Shown here: positions 25,006 to 32,832 of the stretch, in pieces | Layout of the letters: each line of letters begins with the position of its first letter | Numbering within the stretch: the first letter of the stretch is position 1 | Source: Thioclava sp. JE_KL1 | GTDB lineage: Bacteria; Pseudomonadota; Alphaproteobacteria; Rhodobacterales; Rhodobacteraceae | Direction: 5' to 3' | Assembly: GCF_009296265.1 (NCBI RefSeq) | Contig: NZ_WBJS01000005.1 | Coordinates: 186,001-250,000, forward strand | DNA: 64,000 nucleotides | The notes under the pieces: generated by a model | Seen by the model: only the letters and a program-made list of their open reading frames with translations | The model's database searches: none | What the model was told of the DNA's origin: nothing | Program-made: the position numbers and the translations under genes

Positions 25006-25749
25006 ATGGAGTGGCTGGTCGATCATAATCAAGTGGTGAGTATCGCGGTGCAGATCGTCACCGCGTTCGTCTGGCTGATCTATTTGCAGCTTCTGTTGCA
25101 TAACTTTCGGCGTGAGCGCCGCTCGAAACTGCTGCTTACCCGGGTCGCGGGCGGCCATGAACGCGGGCATCTGATGCTCGGCAATATGGGCGCCGAGCCG
25201 ATCTTCGTGAAAGCGCTTCTGGCCGATCTCGTGATCGACGGAAAAACCTATCACTCGATCGCCAGCGATTCCGGCGGCTTCGCCCCGTTCGCGGATTCCG
25301 GCCCCAACGAGTCGATCAAGGGCCCGCTGAAAACCGCGGATTATCGCGATCTCGGCCGCATCTCCGATCTTGTGGACGTCGCGCTGGACTTCTCGAGCTT
25401 GCCCGACGACGCAAAAGAGGTGGAGTCGGTGGTTTTCACCGTTCTCGCGGAAAGCAGCCGCGACAATATCCTGACCGCGGGACGGCTATGTTTCGACGTC
25501 TATCACGCAGGGGAGCATCAGCGCTTCCTGCCGCAGACCTCTTCGACGGTTCAGCTGCGCAGTTTCCGCAAGCGTCGGGAATTGGCGTCGCGGCTGGAGG
25601 AAATGCTGGAGCAGGAGGCGCGTGCCTTCCTGACCAGCGAGGACGGCGAGCGTCGAGCACGGGGCGCAGAGCTGAAACTGCTCCGACAGCGGCAAGAACA
25701 ACGCCGGCAGGATCAGCAGGCGGGCTCTCCGCAGGAGGCCGCCGAATGA
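25006..25749 (+). CDS. Uncharacterised membrane-anchored protein
   Basis: 247 aa, no family recognised. One N-terminal membrane segment (VVSIAVQIVTAFVWLIYLQL, ~residues 10-29) is followed by a basic stretch (RRERRSK), placing the rest in the cytoplasm. Residues ~45-190 look like a compact, probably beta-rich domain (GHLMLGNMGAEPIFVKALLA). The last ~55 residues are charged and Gln/Arg/Glu-rich (RRELASRLEEMLEQEARAF then RQRQEQRRQDQQ), likely a coiled coil. AAGGATC precedes the ATG. It stands alone between the ABC operon and dedA. Confidence 0.75.
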   Translation: MEWLVDHNQVVSIAVQIVTAFVWLIYLQLLLHNFRRERRSKLLLTRVAGGHERGHLMLGNMGAEPIFVKALLADLVIDGKTYHSIASDSGGFAPFADSGPNESIKGPLKTADYRDLGRISDLVDVALDFSSLPDDAKEVESVVFTVLAESSRDNILTAGRLCFDVYHAGEHQRFLPQTSSTVQLRSFRKRRELASRLEEMLEQEARAFLTSEDGERRARGAELKLLRQRQEQRRQDQQAGSPQEAAE

Positions 25750-25823
25750 AGCACCGCGGGAACTTCAGCTAATTCAACCGACCATGGCACGCCGTTCCGG
25801 CCTCAGTCGCCAAAGGAGAAAAC

Positions 25824-26465
25824 ATGTTCAACTGGATCACCGGCGTCATCGCGTCCTTCGGCTATTTCGGTATCGCGGGGCTGATGCTGTTGGAGAACGT
25901 GTTTCCTCCGATCCCGTCCGAGCTGATCATGCCACTCGCAGGCTATATGGCGGCGCAGGGGAAATTCTCGCTGATCGGGCTGATCGTCGCGGGCACCATC
26001 GGTTCGGTGCTGGGCGCGCTCCTTTGGTACTGGATCGGCCTCAAGATCGGGATCAAGCGCCTGTGCCACCTGTCGAGCCGCCATGGCCGCTGGATCGGCA
26101 TCACCCCGCGCGACATCACCCGGACCAAGAAATGGTTCGACAAGCACGGCTGGGTCGGCGTGTTCTTCGGGCGGATGCTGCCCGGCGTCCGCACGCTGAT
26201 CTCGGTGCCGGCGGGCATGGCGCGGATGCCTTTCGTCCCGTTCCTTGCCTACACGACGCTGGGCAGCGCGCTCTGGACCGCGCTGCTGACCGTCGCGGGC
26301 TACCTGCTTGGCAAGCAGTACAGCGAAGTCGCAAGCTGGGTGAACCCGGTCTCGACCGGCGTGATCGTGGTGCTCGTCCTGCTCTACGCCTATCGGGTGA
26401 TTACCTGGAAGCCGCTGAGAGATGACGACGAACCCAGCGGCGCCACGCCCGCGCGCGAGAGCTGA
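25824..26465 (+). CDS. DedA-family (SNARE-associated/VTT) membrane protein
   Basis: 213-aa inner-membrane protein. ENVFPPIPSELIMPLAGYMA (residue ~25) is the conserved E..F-P-PIPSE motif, and FFGRMLPGVRTLISVPAGMA (~115) carries the G-R-x-x-P-G-x-R segment of the VTT fold. DedA proteins act in membrane lipid homeostasis, some as undecaprenyl-phosphate or phospholipid flippases. AAAGGAGAAAA precedes the ATG. Apparently monocistronic; a promoter-like sequence for the next gene lies just past its stop. Confidence 0.92.
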   Translation: MFNWITGVIASFGYFGIAGLMLLENVFPPIPSELIMPLAGYMAAQGKFSLIGLIVAGTIGSVLGALLWYWIGLKIGIKRLCHLSSRHGRWIGITPRDITRTKKWFDKHGWVGVFFGRMLPGVRTLISVPAGMARMPFVPFLAYTTLGSALWTALLTVAGYLLGKQYSEVASWVNPVSTGVIVVLVLLYAYRVITWKPLRDDDEPSGATPARES

Positions 26466-26511
26466 ACTGCTGAGCACACGCGACACCTAAGCCGGGTTTT
26501 GCCATCTCGCG

Positions 26512-26541
26512 TTGGCAAGAACGCGGCAAAAGGCTTATATG
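26512..26541 (+). promoter_or_regulatory. Candidate sigma-70 promoter for rnd-kdsD-lpt genes
   Basis: TTGGCA (26512-26517), an 18-base spacer and TATATG (26536-26541) resemble a housekeeping promoter. Transcription would begin near 26548, about 23 bases before the GTG start of the RNase D gene, and could drive the downstream LPS-export operon. Confidence 0.45.
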
Positions 26542-26570
26542 CCCGGCAAGACGTTAAAGAAGGACACGCC

Positions 26571-27185
26571 GTGGCAATCCACCTGCATCAAAACGACCTT
26601 CCCGACGGGCTCGATCTCGGTCCCGTCGTGGCCATCGACTCCGAAACGATGGGCCTCGACCCGCGCCGCGACCGGCTCTGCCTCGTGCAGCTTTCGGCGG
26701 GCGACGGCGACGCGCATCTGGTGAAGATCGCCCAAGGTCAGACCGAAGCGCCGAACCTGTGCCGCATGCTGGCCGATCCGTCGGTGGAGAAGCTGTTCCA
26801 CTTCGCGCGGTTCGACGTGGCCGCGCTCTACAACGCCTTCGGGGTGGAGACGAAGCCGGTCTTCTGCACCAAGATCGCCTCGAAGATGGTGCGGACCTTT
26901 ACCGATCGCCATGGGCTGAAAGTGCTGGTGCAGGAGCTTGTCGGCGTCGACATCTCCAAGCAGCAGCAAAGCTCGGACTGGGGCGCGGCGGAGCTGACCG
27001 ACGCGCAGATGGAATATGCGGCCTCGGACGTGCTCTACCTGCACCAGATCAAGGCCGAACTCGTGGCACGGCTGGAGCGCGAGAACCGGCTCGGGCTGGC
27101 GCAGGCCTGTTTCGATTTCCTGCCGACGCGTGCGAAGCTCGATCTGCTGGGCTGGGATGAACCCAATGACATCTTCCACCACTGA
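26571..27185 (+). CDS. rnd: Ribonuclease D-like 3'-5' exonuclease (short form)
   Basis: 204-aa DEDDy exonuclease. Exo I VVAIDSETMGLDPRRDRL carries the D-E pair, Exo II FHFARFDVAALYN, and Exo III MEYAASDVLYLHQIK the Tyr/Asp. The protein is the exonuclease domain alone; E. coli RNase D (~375 aa) has additional HRDC domains that are missing, as is usual in Rhodobacterales homologues. The start is GTG 26571, with GAAGGA 8 bases upstream; the longer frame to 26499 lacks a ribosome site. Its end overlaps the kdsD start by 20 bases. Expected role is tRNA 3' maturation or turnover. Confidence 0.88.
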   Translation: MAIHLHQNDLPDGLDLGPVVAIDSETMGLDPRRDRLCLVQLSAGDGDAHLVKIAQGQTEAPNLCRMLADPSVEKLFHFARFDVAALYNAFGVETKPVFCTKIASKMVRTFTDRHGLKVLVQELVGVDISKQQQSSDWGAAELTDAQMEYAASDVLYLHQIKAELVARLERENRLGLAQACFDFLPTRAKLDLLGWDEPNDIFHH

Positions 27186-28122
27186 TTATTCCGACATCGC
27201 CCGTCGCGTGATCGGCATCGAGGTCGCCGGGCTGGAAGCATTGGCGGCGAGCCTCGATGGCGAGTTCTCGCGCGCGGTGGCGATGATCCTCAAGACCGAG
27301 GGGCGCGTGATCGTCTCCGGCATGGGGAAATCGGGCCATATCGGGCGCAAGATCGCGGCGACGCTGGCCTCCACCGGGACGCCTGCGCATTTCGTGCATC
27401 CGGCGGAGGCGAGCCACGGCGATCTGGGCATGGTCACCCGGCACGATCTGGCGCTGGTGCTGTCGAATTCCGGGGAGACGCCGGAGCTGGCCGATATGAT
27501 CGCCCATACGCGGCGCTTTCAGATCCCGCTGATCGGTGTCGCGAGCCGCCCGGACTCGACCCTGCTGCGGCAGGCCGATCTGGCGCTGGTGCTGCCCAAG
27601 GCGGAGGAAGCCTGCGGGACGGGCGTCGTGCCCACCACCTCGACGACGATGACGCTCGCGCTGGGCGATGCGTTGGCCGTCGCCCTGATGGAGCATCGCG
27701 AATTCACCGCCGAGCATTTCCGCACCTTCCATCCGGGCGGAAAGCTGGGCGCGCGTCTGTCCAAGGTCTCTGACCTGATGCATCGCGATATGCCGCTGGT
27801 GGCGGAAGACACGCCGATGCCCGATGCGCTCTTGATGATGAGCCAGAAGGGCTTTGGCGTGGTCGGTGTCACCGATGAGGCCGGGCGTCTGACCGGGATC
27901 GTCACCGACGGCGATTTGCGGCGCCACATGCAGGGGTTGCTGGAGCATAAGGTCTCGGAGGTGATGACCGCCAATCCGCGCACCATCGCGCCCGGACAAC
28001 TGGCCGAGGCCGCCGTGGCGCAGATGAACGAGCGCAAGATCACCGCGCTTTTCGTGGTCGAAGACGAGAAACCCGTGGGCTTCCTGCAGATTCATGACTG
28101 CCTGAGGGCCGGGATCGTCTGA
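27166..28122 (+). CDS. kdsD: D-arabinose 5-phosphate isomerase (KpsF/GutQ family)
   Basis: 318-aa enzyme that converts ribulose 5-phosphate to arabinose 5-phosphate, the first step to Kdo. SIS domain at ~40-180: VIVSGMGKSGHIGRKIAATL, then LVLSNSGETPELADMI and FHPGGKLG. Two CBS repeats (~205-318) follow: SDLMHRDMPLV and SEVMTANPRTIAP. The start ATG 27166 lies inside the RNase D gene's end. First of the coupled run kdsD-lptC-lptA-lptB, tying Kdo supply to LPS transport. Another Kdo gene, kdsB, lies at 38.9 kb. Confidence 0.94.
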   Translation: MTSSTTDYSDIARRVIGIEVAGLEALAASLDGEFSRAVAMILKTEGRVIVSGMGKSGHIGRKIAATLASTGTPAHFVHPAEASHGDLGMVTRHDLALVLSNSGETPELADMIAHTRRFQIPLIGVASRPDSTLLRQADLALVLPKAEEACGTGVVPTTSTTMTLALGDALAVALMEHREFTAEHFRTFHPGGKLGARLSKVSDLMHRDMPLVAEDTPMPDALLMMSQKGFGVVGVTDEAGRLTGIVTDGDLRRHMQGLLEHKVSEVMTANPRTIAPGQLAEAAVAQMNERKITALFVVEDEKPVGFLQIHDCLRAGIV

Positions 28123-28724
28123 TGATGTACGACAACAGCCACACGCGACTGGTGACCTGGGCGAAGATCGTCCTGCCGCTGCTCGCGCTGGCGCTTTTGT
28201 CGACGATCTTTCTCGTCTCGCGCCGGATCGATCCGAGCGCCGCGATTCCCTATGCCAAGGTCGATGTCGAGAAACTCGCGCGCGAAAATGCGGTCACCCG
28301 GCCCGAATATTCCGGCGTGACCGATACCGGCGCGACGCTCTCGGTGACCGCAGCAATGGCGCGCACCCAGCCCTCGCAGGATCAGGGTGCGAGTGCCGAT
28401 CAGGTCGCGGCAAAACTGACCGCGCCCGATGGCCATGTGACCGATCTGAGCGCGAATGAGGGTCTATTCCAGCCCAATTCGAACCGGATCGACCTGACCG
28501 GCAAGGTCGCGATGCAGACCTCCGATGGCTACCGGGTGAACTCCGATAAGGTCGAGTTGCAGACCGATAGCAGTATCCTGACCTCGCCAGGCCCGATCCA
28601 TGGGACGTCCCCTTTCGGAACGCTCGATGCGGGCTATATGCAGATGGTCCCGACGGCGGATGGCAGCAGTCACGATCTTGTTTTCAAACAGGGTGTGAAG
28701 CTGGTATATCAGCCGCAACAATGA
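28122..28724 (+). CDS. lptC: LPS export ABC transporter periplasmic protein LptC
   Basis: 200-aa bitopic protein. One N-terminal span (VTWAKIVLPLLALALLSTIF, ~residues 8-27) anchors a periplasmic beta-jellyroll that receives LPS from LptB2FG. NEGLFQPNSNRIDLTGKVAM matches the conserved LptC core. ATG 28122 overlaps the kdsD stop, and its stop overlaps the lptA ATG. Identification relies on the core motif plus the unmistakable context before lptA and lptB. Confidence 0.9.
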   Translation: MMYDNSHTRLVTWAKIVLPLLALALLSTIFLVSRRIDPSAAIPYAKVDVEKLARENAVTRPEYSGVTDTGATLSVTAAMARTQPSQDQGASADQVAAKLTAPDGHVTDLSANEGLFQPNSNRIDLTGKVAMQTSDGYRVNSDKVELQTDSSILTSPGPIHGTSPFGTLDAGYMQMVPTADGSSHDLVFKQGVKLVYQPQQ

Positions 28725-29224
28725 GGGTGTGGATGTTTCGAGCGCGTTTTTTCACCGCCTGTGCGATGGCGGTTTCGTTCCCGGTTCTCGTAATGGCGCA
28801 AAGCGTCGATTTCGGCGGGCTGCGCGCCGACAAGACCGCCCCGGTCGAAGTCACGGCCGACTCGCTCAACGTCAATCAGGAAAGCGGCCAGGCGGTGTTC
28901 TCCGGCAACGTGGAGGTCACGCAGGGCGATATGCACATGAAAGCCGCCGAGCTTGAGGTGTTCTACGCCAGCGACAAACGCTCCGAGATCACCCGGCTGC
29001 ATGCGACGGGCGGCGTCACGCTGGTTTCGCCCACCGAGGCGGCAGAGGCCGAGGAAGCCGTCTACGATGTGAAAGCGGGCACTGTCGTGATGACCGGCAA
29101 CGTGCTGCTGACCCAAGGCGACAACGTGATGTCGGGCAACAAGCTCAACGTCGATCTGAGCACCGGCGCCGGCACGATGGACGGGCGTGTGCGCACGCTT
29201 CTGAAGCCCGCCGGGAGCAAGTGA
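28721..29224 (+). CDS. lptA: LPS transport periplasmic protein LptA
   Basis: 167-aa periplasmic bridge protein. A Sec signal (MFRARFFTACAMAVSFPVLV, cleavage after VMA) precedes an OstA/LptA domain: VTADSLNVNQESGQAVFSGN, VEVTQGDMHMKAAELEV, then GNVLLTQGDNVMSGNKL. ATG 28721 overlaps the lptC stop (ATGA); a second ATG at 28733 gives a more usual signal peptide and may be the real start. LptA filaments carry LPS across the periplasm. Confidence 0.92.
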   Translation: MRVWMFRARFFTACAMAVSFPVLVMAQSVDFGGLRADKTAPVEVTADSLNVNQESGQAVFSGNVEVTQGDMHMKAAELEVFYASDKRSEITRLHATGGVTLVSPTEAAEAEEAVYDVKAGTVVMTGNVLLTQGDNVMSGNKLNVDLSTGAGTMDGRVRTLLKPAGSK

Positions 29225-30000
29225 TGACCGAGGATGCCGTCAAAAGCGACACCGGGCTGGCCCCGGTCGCGGGCCAGGGCGGCTTGCAGGTCCGGGGTCT
29301 GCGCAAGAGCTACAAGCGCCGCCCTGTGATTCGCGACGTCTCGCTCGACCTGTCGCGCGGCGAGGTCGTGGCGCTTCTGGGGCCGAACGGTTCGGGGAAA
29401 ACCACCTGTTTTTACAATATCGCGGGCCTGATCCGCCCCGATGCGGGCGAGGTTCTGATCGACGGGCGCGATGTGACGGGCCTGCCGATGTATCGCCGCG
29501 CGCGGCTCGGGATCGGCTATCTGCCGCAGGAAGCCTCGATTTTCCGCGGGCTTTCGGTCGAAGACAACATCATGGCGGTGCTGGAGGTGGCGGAATCCGA
29601 TCCCCATACCCGCCGCGAGCGTCTGGAAGAACTTCTGGGCGATTTCTCGATCGGCCATCTGCGCCAGGCGCCCGCGCTGGCGCTGTCCGGGGGCGAGCGT
29701 AGACGCTGCGAAATCGCGCGCTGTCTGGCTGCCGATCCGAAATATCTGTTGCTGGACGAACCCTTCGCGGGCGTCGATCCGATCGCCGTGTCGGAGATTC
29801 GCGCGCTCGTCGCACAGCTGAAAGATCGGGGTATCGGGGTTTTGATCACCGATCACAATGTGCGCGAAACGCTCGAGATCGTGGATCGGGCCTATATTCT
29901 GCATGACGGCACGGTGCTGATGTCGGGCACCGCGGAAGAGGTTGTGCAGGACGAAAACGTGCGCCGCGTCTATCTCGGCCAGCACTTCCGCATCCTCTGA
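29221..30000 (+). CDS. lptB: LPS export ABC transporter ATP-binding protein LptB
   Basis: 259-aa cytoplasmic ATPase that powers LPS extraction. Walker A GPNGSGKTTCFYNIAGL (~residue 57), the Q-loop region YLPQEASIFRGLSVEDN typical of LptB, signature LSGGERRRCEIARCL, Walker B YLLLDEPFAGVDPIAV and ITDHNVRETL. It has a ~20-residue N-terminal extension compared with E. coli LptB (241 aa). ATG 29221 overlaps the lptA stop. lptF/lptG are not in the window. Confidence 0.96.
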   Translation: MMTEDAVKSDTGLAPVAGQGGLQVRGLRKSYKRRPVIRDVSLDLSRGEVVALLGPNGSGKTTCFYNIAGLIRPDAGEVLIDGRDVTGLPMYRRARLGIGYLPQEASIFRGLSVEDNIMAVLEVAESDPHTRRERLEELLGDFSIGHLRQAPALALSGGERRRCEIARCLAADPKYLLLDEPFAGVDPIAVSEIRALVAQLKDRGIGVLITDHNVRETLEIVDRAYILHDGTVLMSGTAEEVVQDENVRRVYLGQHFRIL

Positions 30001-30296
30001 TCGTGATCCGCGGATCCCTGCCGGGCGCCTCCGCCTACCGGCAGTTTTGCACTGCAGCGAGGGAGACCCGTTGACACCCCCCACGATCCATCCCCAAATA
30101 CATAAGAGATGCGTAATGTTCGCCCCCACTCCCCGGGCGCGCTTGCGGCCCCCGAGAGGGGTCCGGCGCGCGGAAGGTCCCCGAAAGAGGGCCCGGGCGA
30201 ATTCAGACTCAACGCGACTTTCCAAGAGATTAACCGGCCCGAAACCCCTGCCGAGGAGGCTGGGGTCACTGGCCCAATGCGTGAAGGAGGAAATCC
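30001..30296 (+). promoter_or_regulatory. lptB-hpf intergenic region with possible hpf promoter
   Basis: 296 bases with no credible gene. In many proteobacteria rpoN lies between lptB and hpf; it is absent here. TTGACA at 30071-30076 is a good -35, but no -10 matches well at 16-18 bases (the best AT-rich stretch is AAATACATAA, 30096-30105). CCCGAGAGGGGTCC-type GC pairing near 30150 and an upstream GAAGGAGGAAATCC ribosome site complete the region. Confidence 0.4.
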
Positions 30297-30872
30297 ATGC
30301 GTTACCAAATCACCGGCAAACAAATCGATGTCGGAGAGGCCCTGCAATCTCATGTGAAGTCGGAGCTGGGCGAGGTCGCCGAGAAATACATGCAGCGTCC
30401 CACCGATGCGCAGATCACCTTCTCGCGCGATGCGCATGAGTTTATCTGCGAGGCGACGGTGCACCTGTCCACCGGGCTCACCGCCTCGGCCAAGGGCCAT
30501 GCCACGGAAATCTATGCCGCCTTCGATGCGGCGCGCGAAAAGATGGACAAGCAGCTGCGGCGTCACAAGCGCAGATTGAAAGATCATCACCGCGACCGTG
30601 CTGAACCAGTTGAATTCGAAGCCGCAGGTCTATATGTGCTCGCCTCGGAAGAGGATGACGATACCGGCGAGACGCACGAAGGTGCTCCGATGATCGTAGC
30701 CGAGATGGAAACCAAGGTTCCCACTCTCTCGGTCGGTGAAGCGGTCATGCAGATGGAGCTGTCTGATGCGTCGTTACTCGTCTTCCGCAACGAGAAACAT
30801 GGCGGGGTCAACGTCGTTCATCGGCGTGAAGACGGCAATGTCGGCTGGATCGACCCGCGCAACAGCAAATGA
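30297..30872 (+). CDS. hpf: Ribosome hibernation-promoting factor, long form
   Basis: 191-aa protein that binds the 30S decoding region and dimerises inactive 70S ribosomes into 100S particles. The N-terminal S30AE domain (RYQITGKQIDVGEALQSHV to about residue 105, with AAFDAAREKMDKQLRRHKRR) is followed by a linker and the C-terminal dimerisation domain (EAVMQMELSDASLLVFRNEK, ending GWIDP). Long-form length fits alphaproteobacteria. GAAGGAGG precedes the ATG. Followed 33 bases later by ptsN, a conserved pairing. Confidence 0.95.
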   Translation: MRYQITGKQIDVGEALQSHVKSELGEVAEKYMQRPTDAQITFSRDAHEFICEATVHLSTGLTASAKGHATEIYAAFDAAREKMDKQLRRHKRRLKDHHRDRAEPVEFEAAGLYVLASEEDDDTGETHEGAPMIVAEMETKVPTLSVGEAVMQMELSDASLLVFRNEKHGGVNVVHRREDGNVGWIDPRNSK

Positions 30873-30905
30873 GCGGCCCGGAACGGGCGCGGAGTAGACG
30901 AGTTC

Positions 30906-31370
30906 ATGGACCTATCTAAACTTCTCGTGCCTGGCGCGGTCAAAGTGCTGTCGAATGTCACGAGCAAGAAACGCCTGTTTCAGGATCTCGGTGACATCGC
31001 GGCGGCGTGCTACAAGATCGACGCCGCGGAGACTGTCGATGCGCTGCAGGAGCGTGAAAGCCTCGGGCCGACCGGTGTCGGTCATGGCGTTGCGCTTCCG
31101 CATGCGCGGCTCGACGGGCTGAGCGAAGTCGTGGGTGTCTTCCTGCGTCTGGAAAAGCCGCTCGATTTCGACGCGGTCGACCGGCTGCCGGTCGATCTGG
31201 TCTTCGCGCTCTTCGCGCCGAAGGATTCCGGGGTCGAGCATCTCAAGGCGCTGGCCCTCGTGTCGCGCACGATGCGCGATCCGGAAACCTGCGAGAAGCT
31301 GCGGGCGAATACCGATCCGTCGACGCTGCACGCAGTGCTGACGGAGGCGCAGAGCCGTCAGGCGGCCTGA
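30906..31370 (+). CDS. ptsN: PTS IIA-like nitrogen regulatory protein PtsN (EIIA-Ntr)
   Basis: 154-aa EIIA-Ntr of the regulatory phosphotransferase system. The phosphorylatable His lies in GVGHGVALPHARLDGL (residue ~66), and VDLVFALFAPKDSGVEHLKAL matches the family. It is phosphorylated by PtsP/NPr and regulates K+ homeostasis and carbon-nitrogen balance; those partners are not in the window. It is the end of the plus-strand run and is followed by a strong bidirectional terminator. Confidence 0.95.
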   Translation: MDLSKLLVPGAVKVLSNVTSKKRLFQDLGDIAAACYKIDAAETVDALQERESLGPTGVGHGVALPHARLDGLSEVVGVFLRLEKPLDFDAVDRLPVDLVFALFAPKDSGVEHLKALALVSRTMRDPETCEKLRANTDPSTLHAVLTEAQSRQAA

Positions 31371-31391
31371 ACCGGTCTCGAATGAAAATCG

Positions 31392-31424
31392 AAAAAGCGC
31401 GTCGGTCCGCCCGGCGCGCTTTTT
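31392..31424. terminator. Bidirectional Rho-independent terminator
   Basis: Arms 31392-31401 (AAAAAGCGCG) and 31415-31424 (CGCGCTTTTT) are perfectly complementary; inner bases extend the stem to 14 bp around TCCGC. A and T runs on both sides let it end ptsN transcription from the left and the sulfotransferase gene from the right. Confidence 0.88.
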
Positions 31425-31437
31425 TCGTGGCGCAGGC

Positions 31438-32829
31438 TCAGTCGCGCCAGTTGCCGAAGCCGAACTGCATCATGTCGCGCGTATAGGTCTCGCGCGCGGC
31501 TGCCTCGAGGTCGGGCGTCCAGATATCGGTGAGCTTGATCGGCGCGGTGTCTGTCTCGCCCGGCGCGAAGGCAGGGGCGTCCACCCTGGCCATGCTGGCG
31601 ATATAGGCGAAATCCTCGGCCATCCGCTCCTCGCGCACCAGAAGGTCGGGCAGGGCAAACTGGCCGATCCCCTGAAGCGCCGCGGATTGCGTGGCCCAGA
31701 GCGTGTTCACCGGCAGGCTCGTCTGGTTCGCGAGATTGGATTTGAGCCAGCCGAGGAAAGCGATCAGCGCCTCGGCATAGTCGCCTTGCGCGATGCTCTC
31801 GCCTTCCTTCGGGATCGGCAGCTTGTAGCTCTGACGCAGGACGGCGCGGGTCTCGTCCATATTGTCCCAGTTGAGCACCGCGTTGAACGCGAGATGCGCG
31901 CGCATCAGCGGGTGACGCAGCACAGTGAAGCTGCGATGGTCGGGATGGCGACGTTTCCACTGGCGCAGGGTCTTCTGGCTGAACCCTTCGACCAGTTCGC
32001 CTGTCGCCGCCAGCCAGTCGCGGATGGGCGCATCCATCGCCGGCCGGAGCGGCATATAAAGCAGCCCCGCCTCGCTAGCGATGAAACCGGGCACGCCGGG
32101 ACCGCGCCGGGGCTCGAAATTCGGGGTCTTCGACAGGTTGAACCGGTCGAGCCGCGCCAGCGACGCCTCCATCCCTGGGAAATTCGCGACCTTCGCCTCG
32201 AGCGGCTCGGGGTTCTGCACTTTCAGGGTCTCGGGCAGCTTGTCGAGCCGCCCCGCGACGCCCAGCCAATTCGCGAGACCGTTGAGCACCTCGACCGACT
32301 GGGCATCCTCGTAATCGATATAGAAGGCCGTCTGCCCCGAGCGTTGCAGCGCGTTCAGCAAAGTCACCTGAAAATCCTGCAGCCCTTCCAGATGCGCCTC
32401 GAACTCCTCGGCATCGAAGCGCGCCTTCGTGGCCTTGCGGTGCTTCGCATCGCCCAGCTTCCACTGGCCGGTGGCGCGCGCGATCATCAGGCTGACATAG
32501 CTCTCGATCGGATTGCGGGTCAGCACGATCTTCGCGCATTTCGGATCGTTCACGAAGACGGCCAGCATCCGGGGGTCGTGATCGTGGAAATAGCGGCAGC
32601 CGTTCAGCCCGTCCCGCGATTTGATCGCGCCCCATAGCGTCAGCGGGTCGTCATCGCGCTGCGCCTTGGTGACGCCCACCAGTTCCTTGCGGTTCGGATA
32701 GCCGATCAGCGCCGGGTTGAACGCCTCGCCATGGCAGGTCACGCCGTCCAGATCGTTCAGCGCAGCTTCCAGCAGATTGGAGCCGGTGCGCATCTCGGCA
32801 AAGACGACGAAACTGTCAAACTTGGGCAT
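31438..32829 (-). CDS. Sulfotransferase family protein
   Basis: 463-aa protein with a PAPS-type sulfotransferase N-terminal domain. VVFAEMRTGSNLLEAALNDL (residues ~8-27) is the 5'-phosphosulfate loop of the Stf0/NodH kind, and IVLTRNPIESYVSLMIARAT (~100-120) is the 3'-phosphate-binding R..S motif. The last ~200 residues are less familiar and include a second domain with TVLRHPLMRAHLAFNAVLN. Four bases from the glycosyltransferase upstream, so it is co-transcribed with it; a role in sulfating a surface glycan is inferred. cysQ, which removes the PAP by-product, lies 7 kb away on the same strand. Confidence 0.82.
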   Translation of the reverse strand: MPKFDSFVVFAEMRTGSNLLEAALNDLDGVTCHGEAFNPALIGYPNRKELVGVTKAQRDDDPLTLWGAIKSRDGLNGCRYFHDHDPRMLAVFVNDPKCAKIVLTRNPIESYVSLMIARATGQWKLGDAKHRKATKARFDAEEFEAHLEGLQDFQVTLLNALQRSGQTAFYIDYEDAQSVEVLNGLANWLGVAGRLDKLPETLKVQNPEPLEAKVANFPGMEASLARLDRFNLSKTPNFEPRRGPGVPGFIASEAGLLYMPLRPAMDAPIRDWLAATGELVEGFSQKTLRQWKRRHPDHRSFTVLRHPLMRAHLAFNAVLNWDNMDETRAVLRQSYKLPIPKEGESIAQGDYAEALIAFLGWLKSNLANQTSLPVNTLWATQSAALQGIGQFALPDLLVREERMAEDFAYIASMARVDAPAFAPGETDTAPIKLTDIWTPDLEAAARETYTRDMMQFGFGNWRD

Positions 32830-32832
32830 AGG

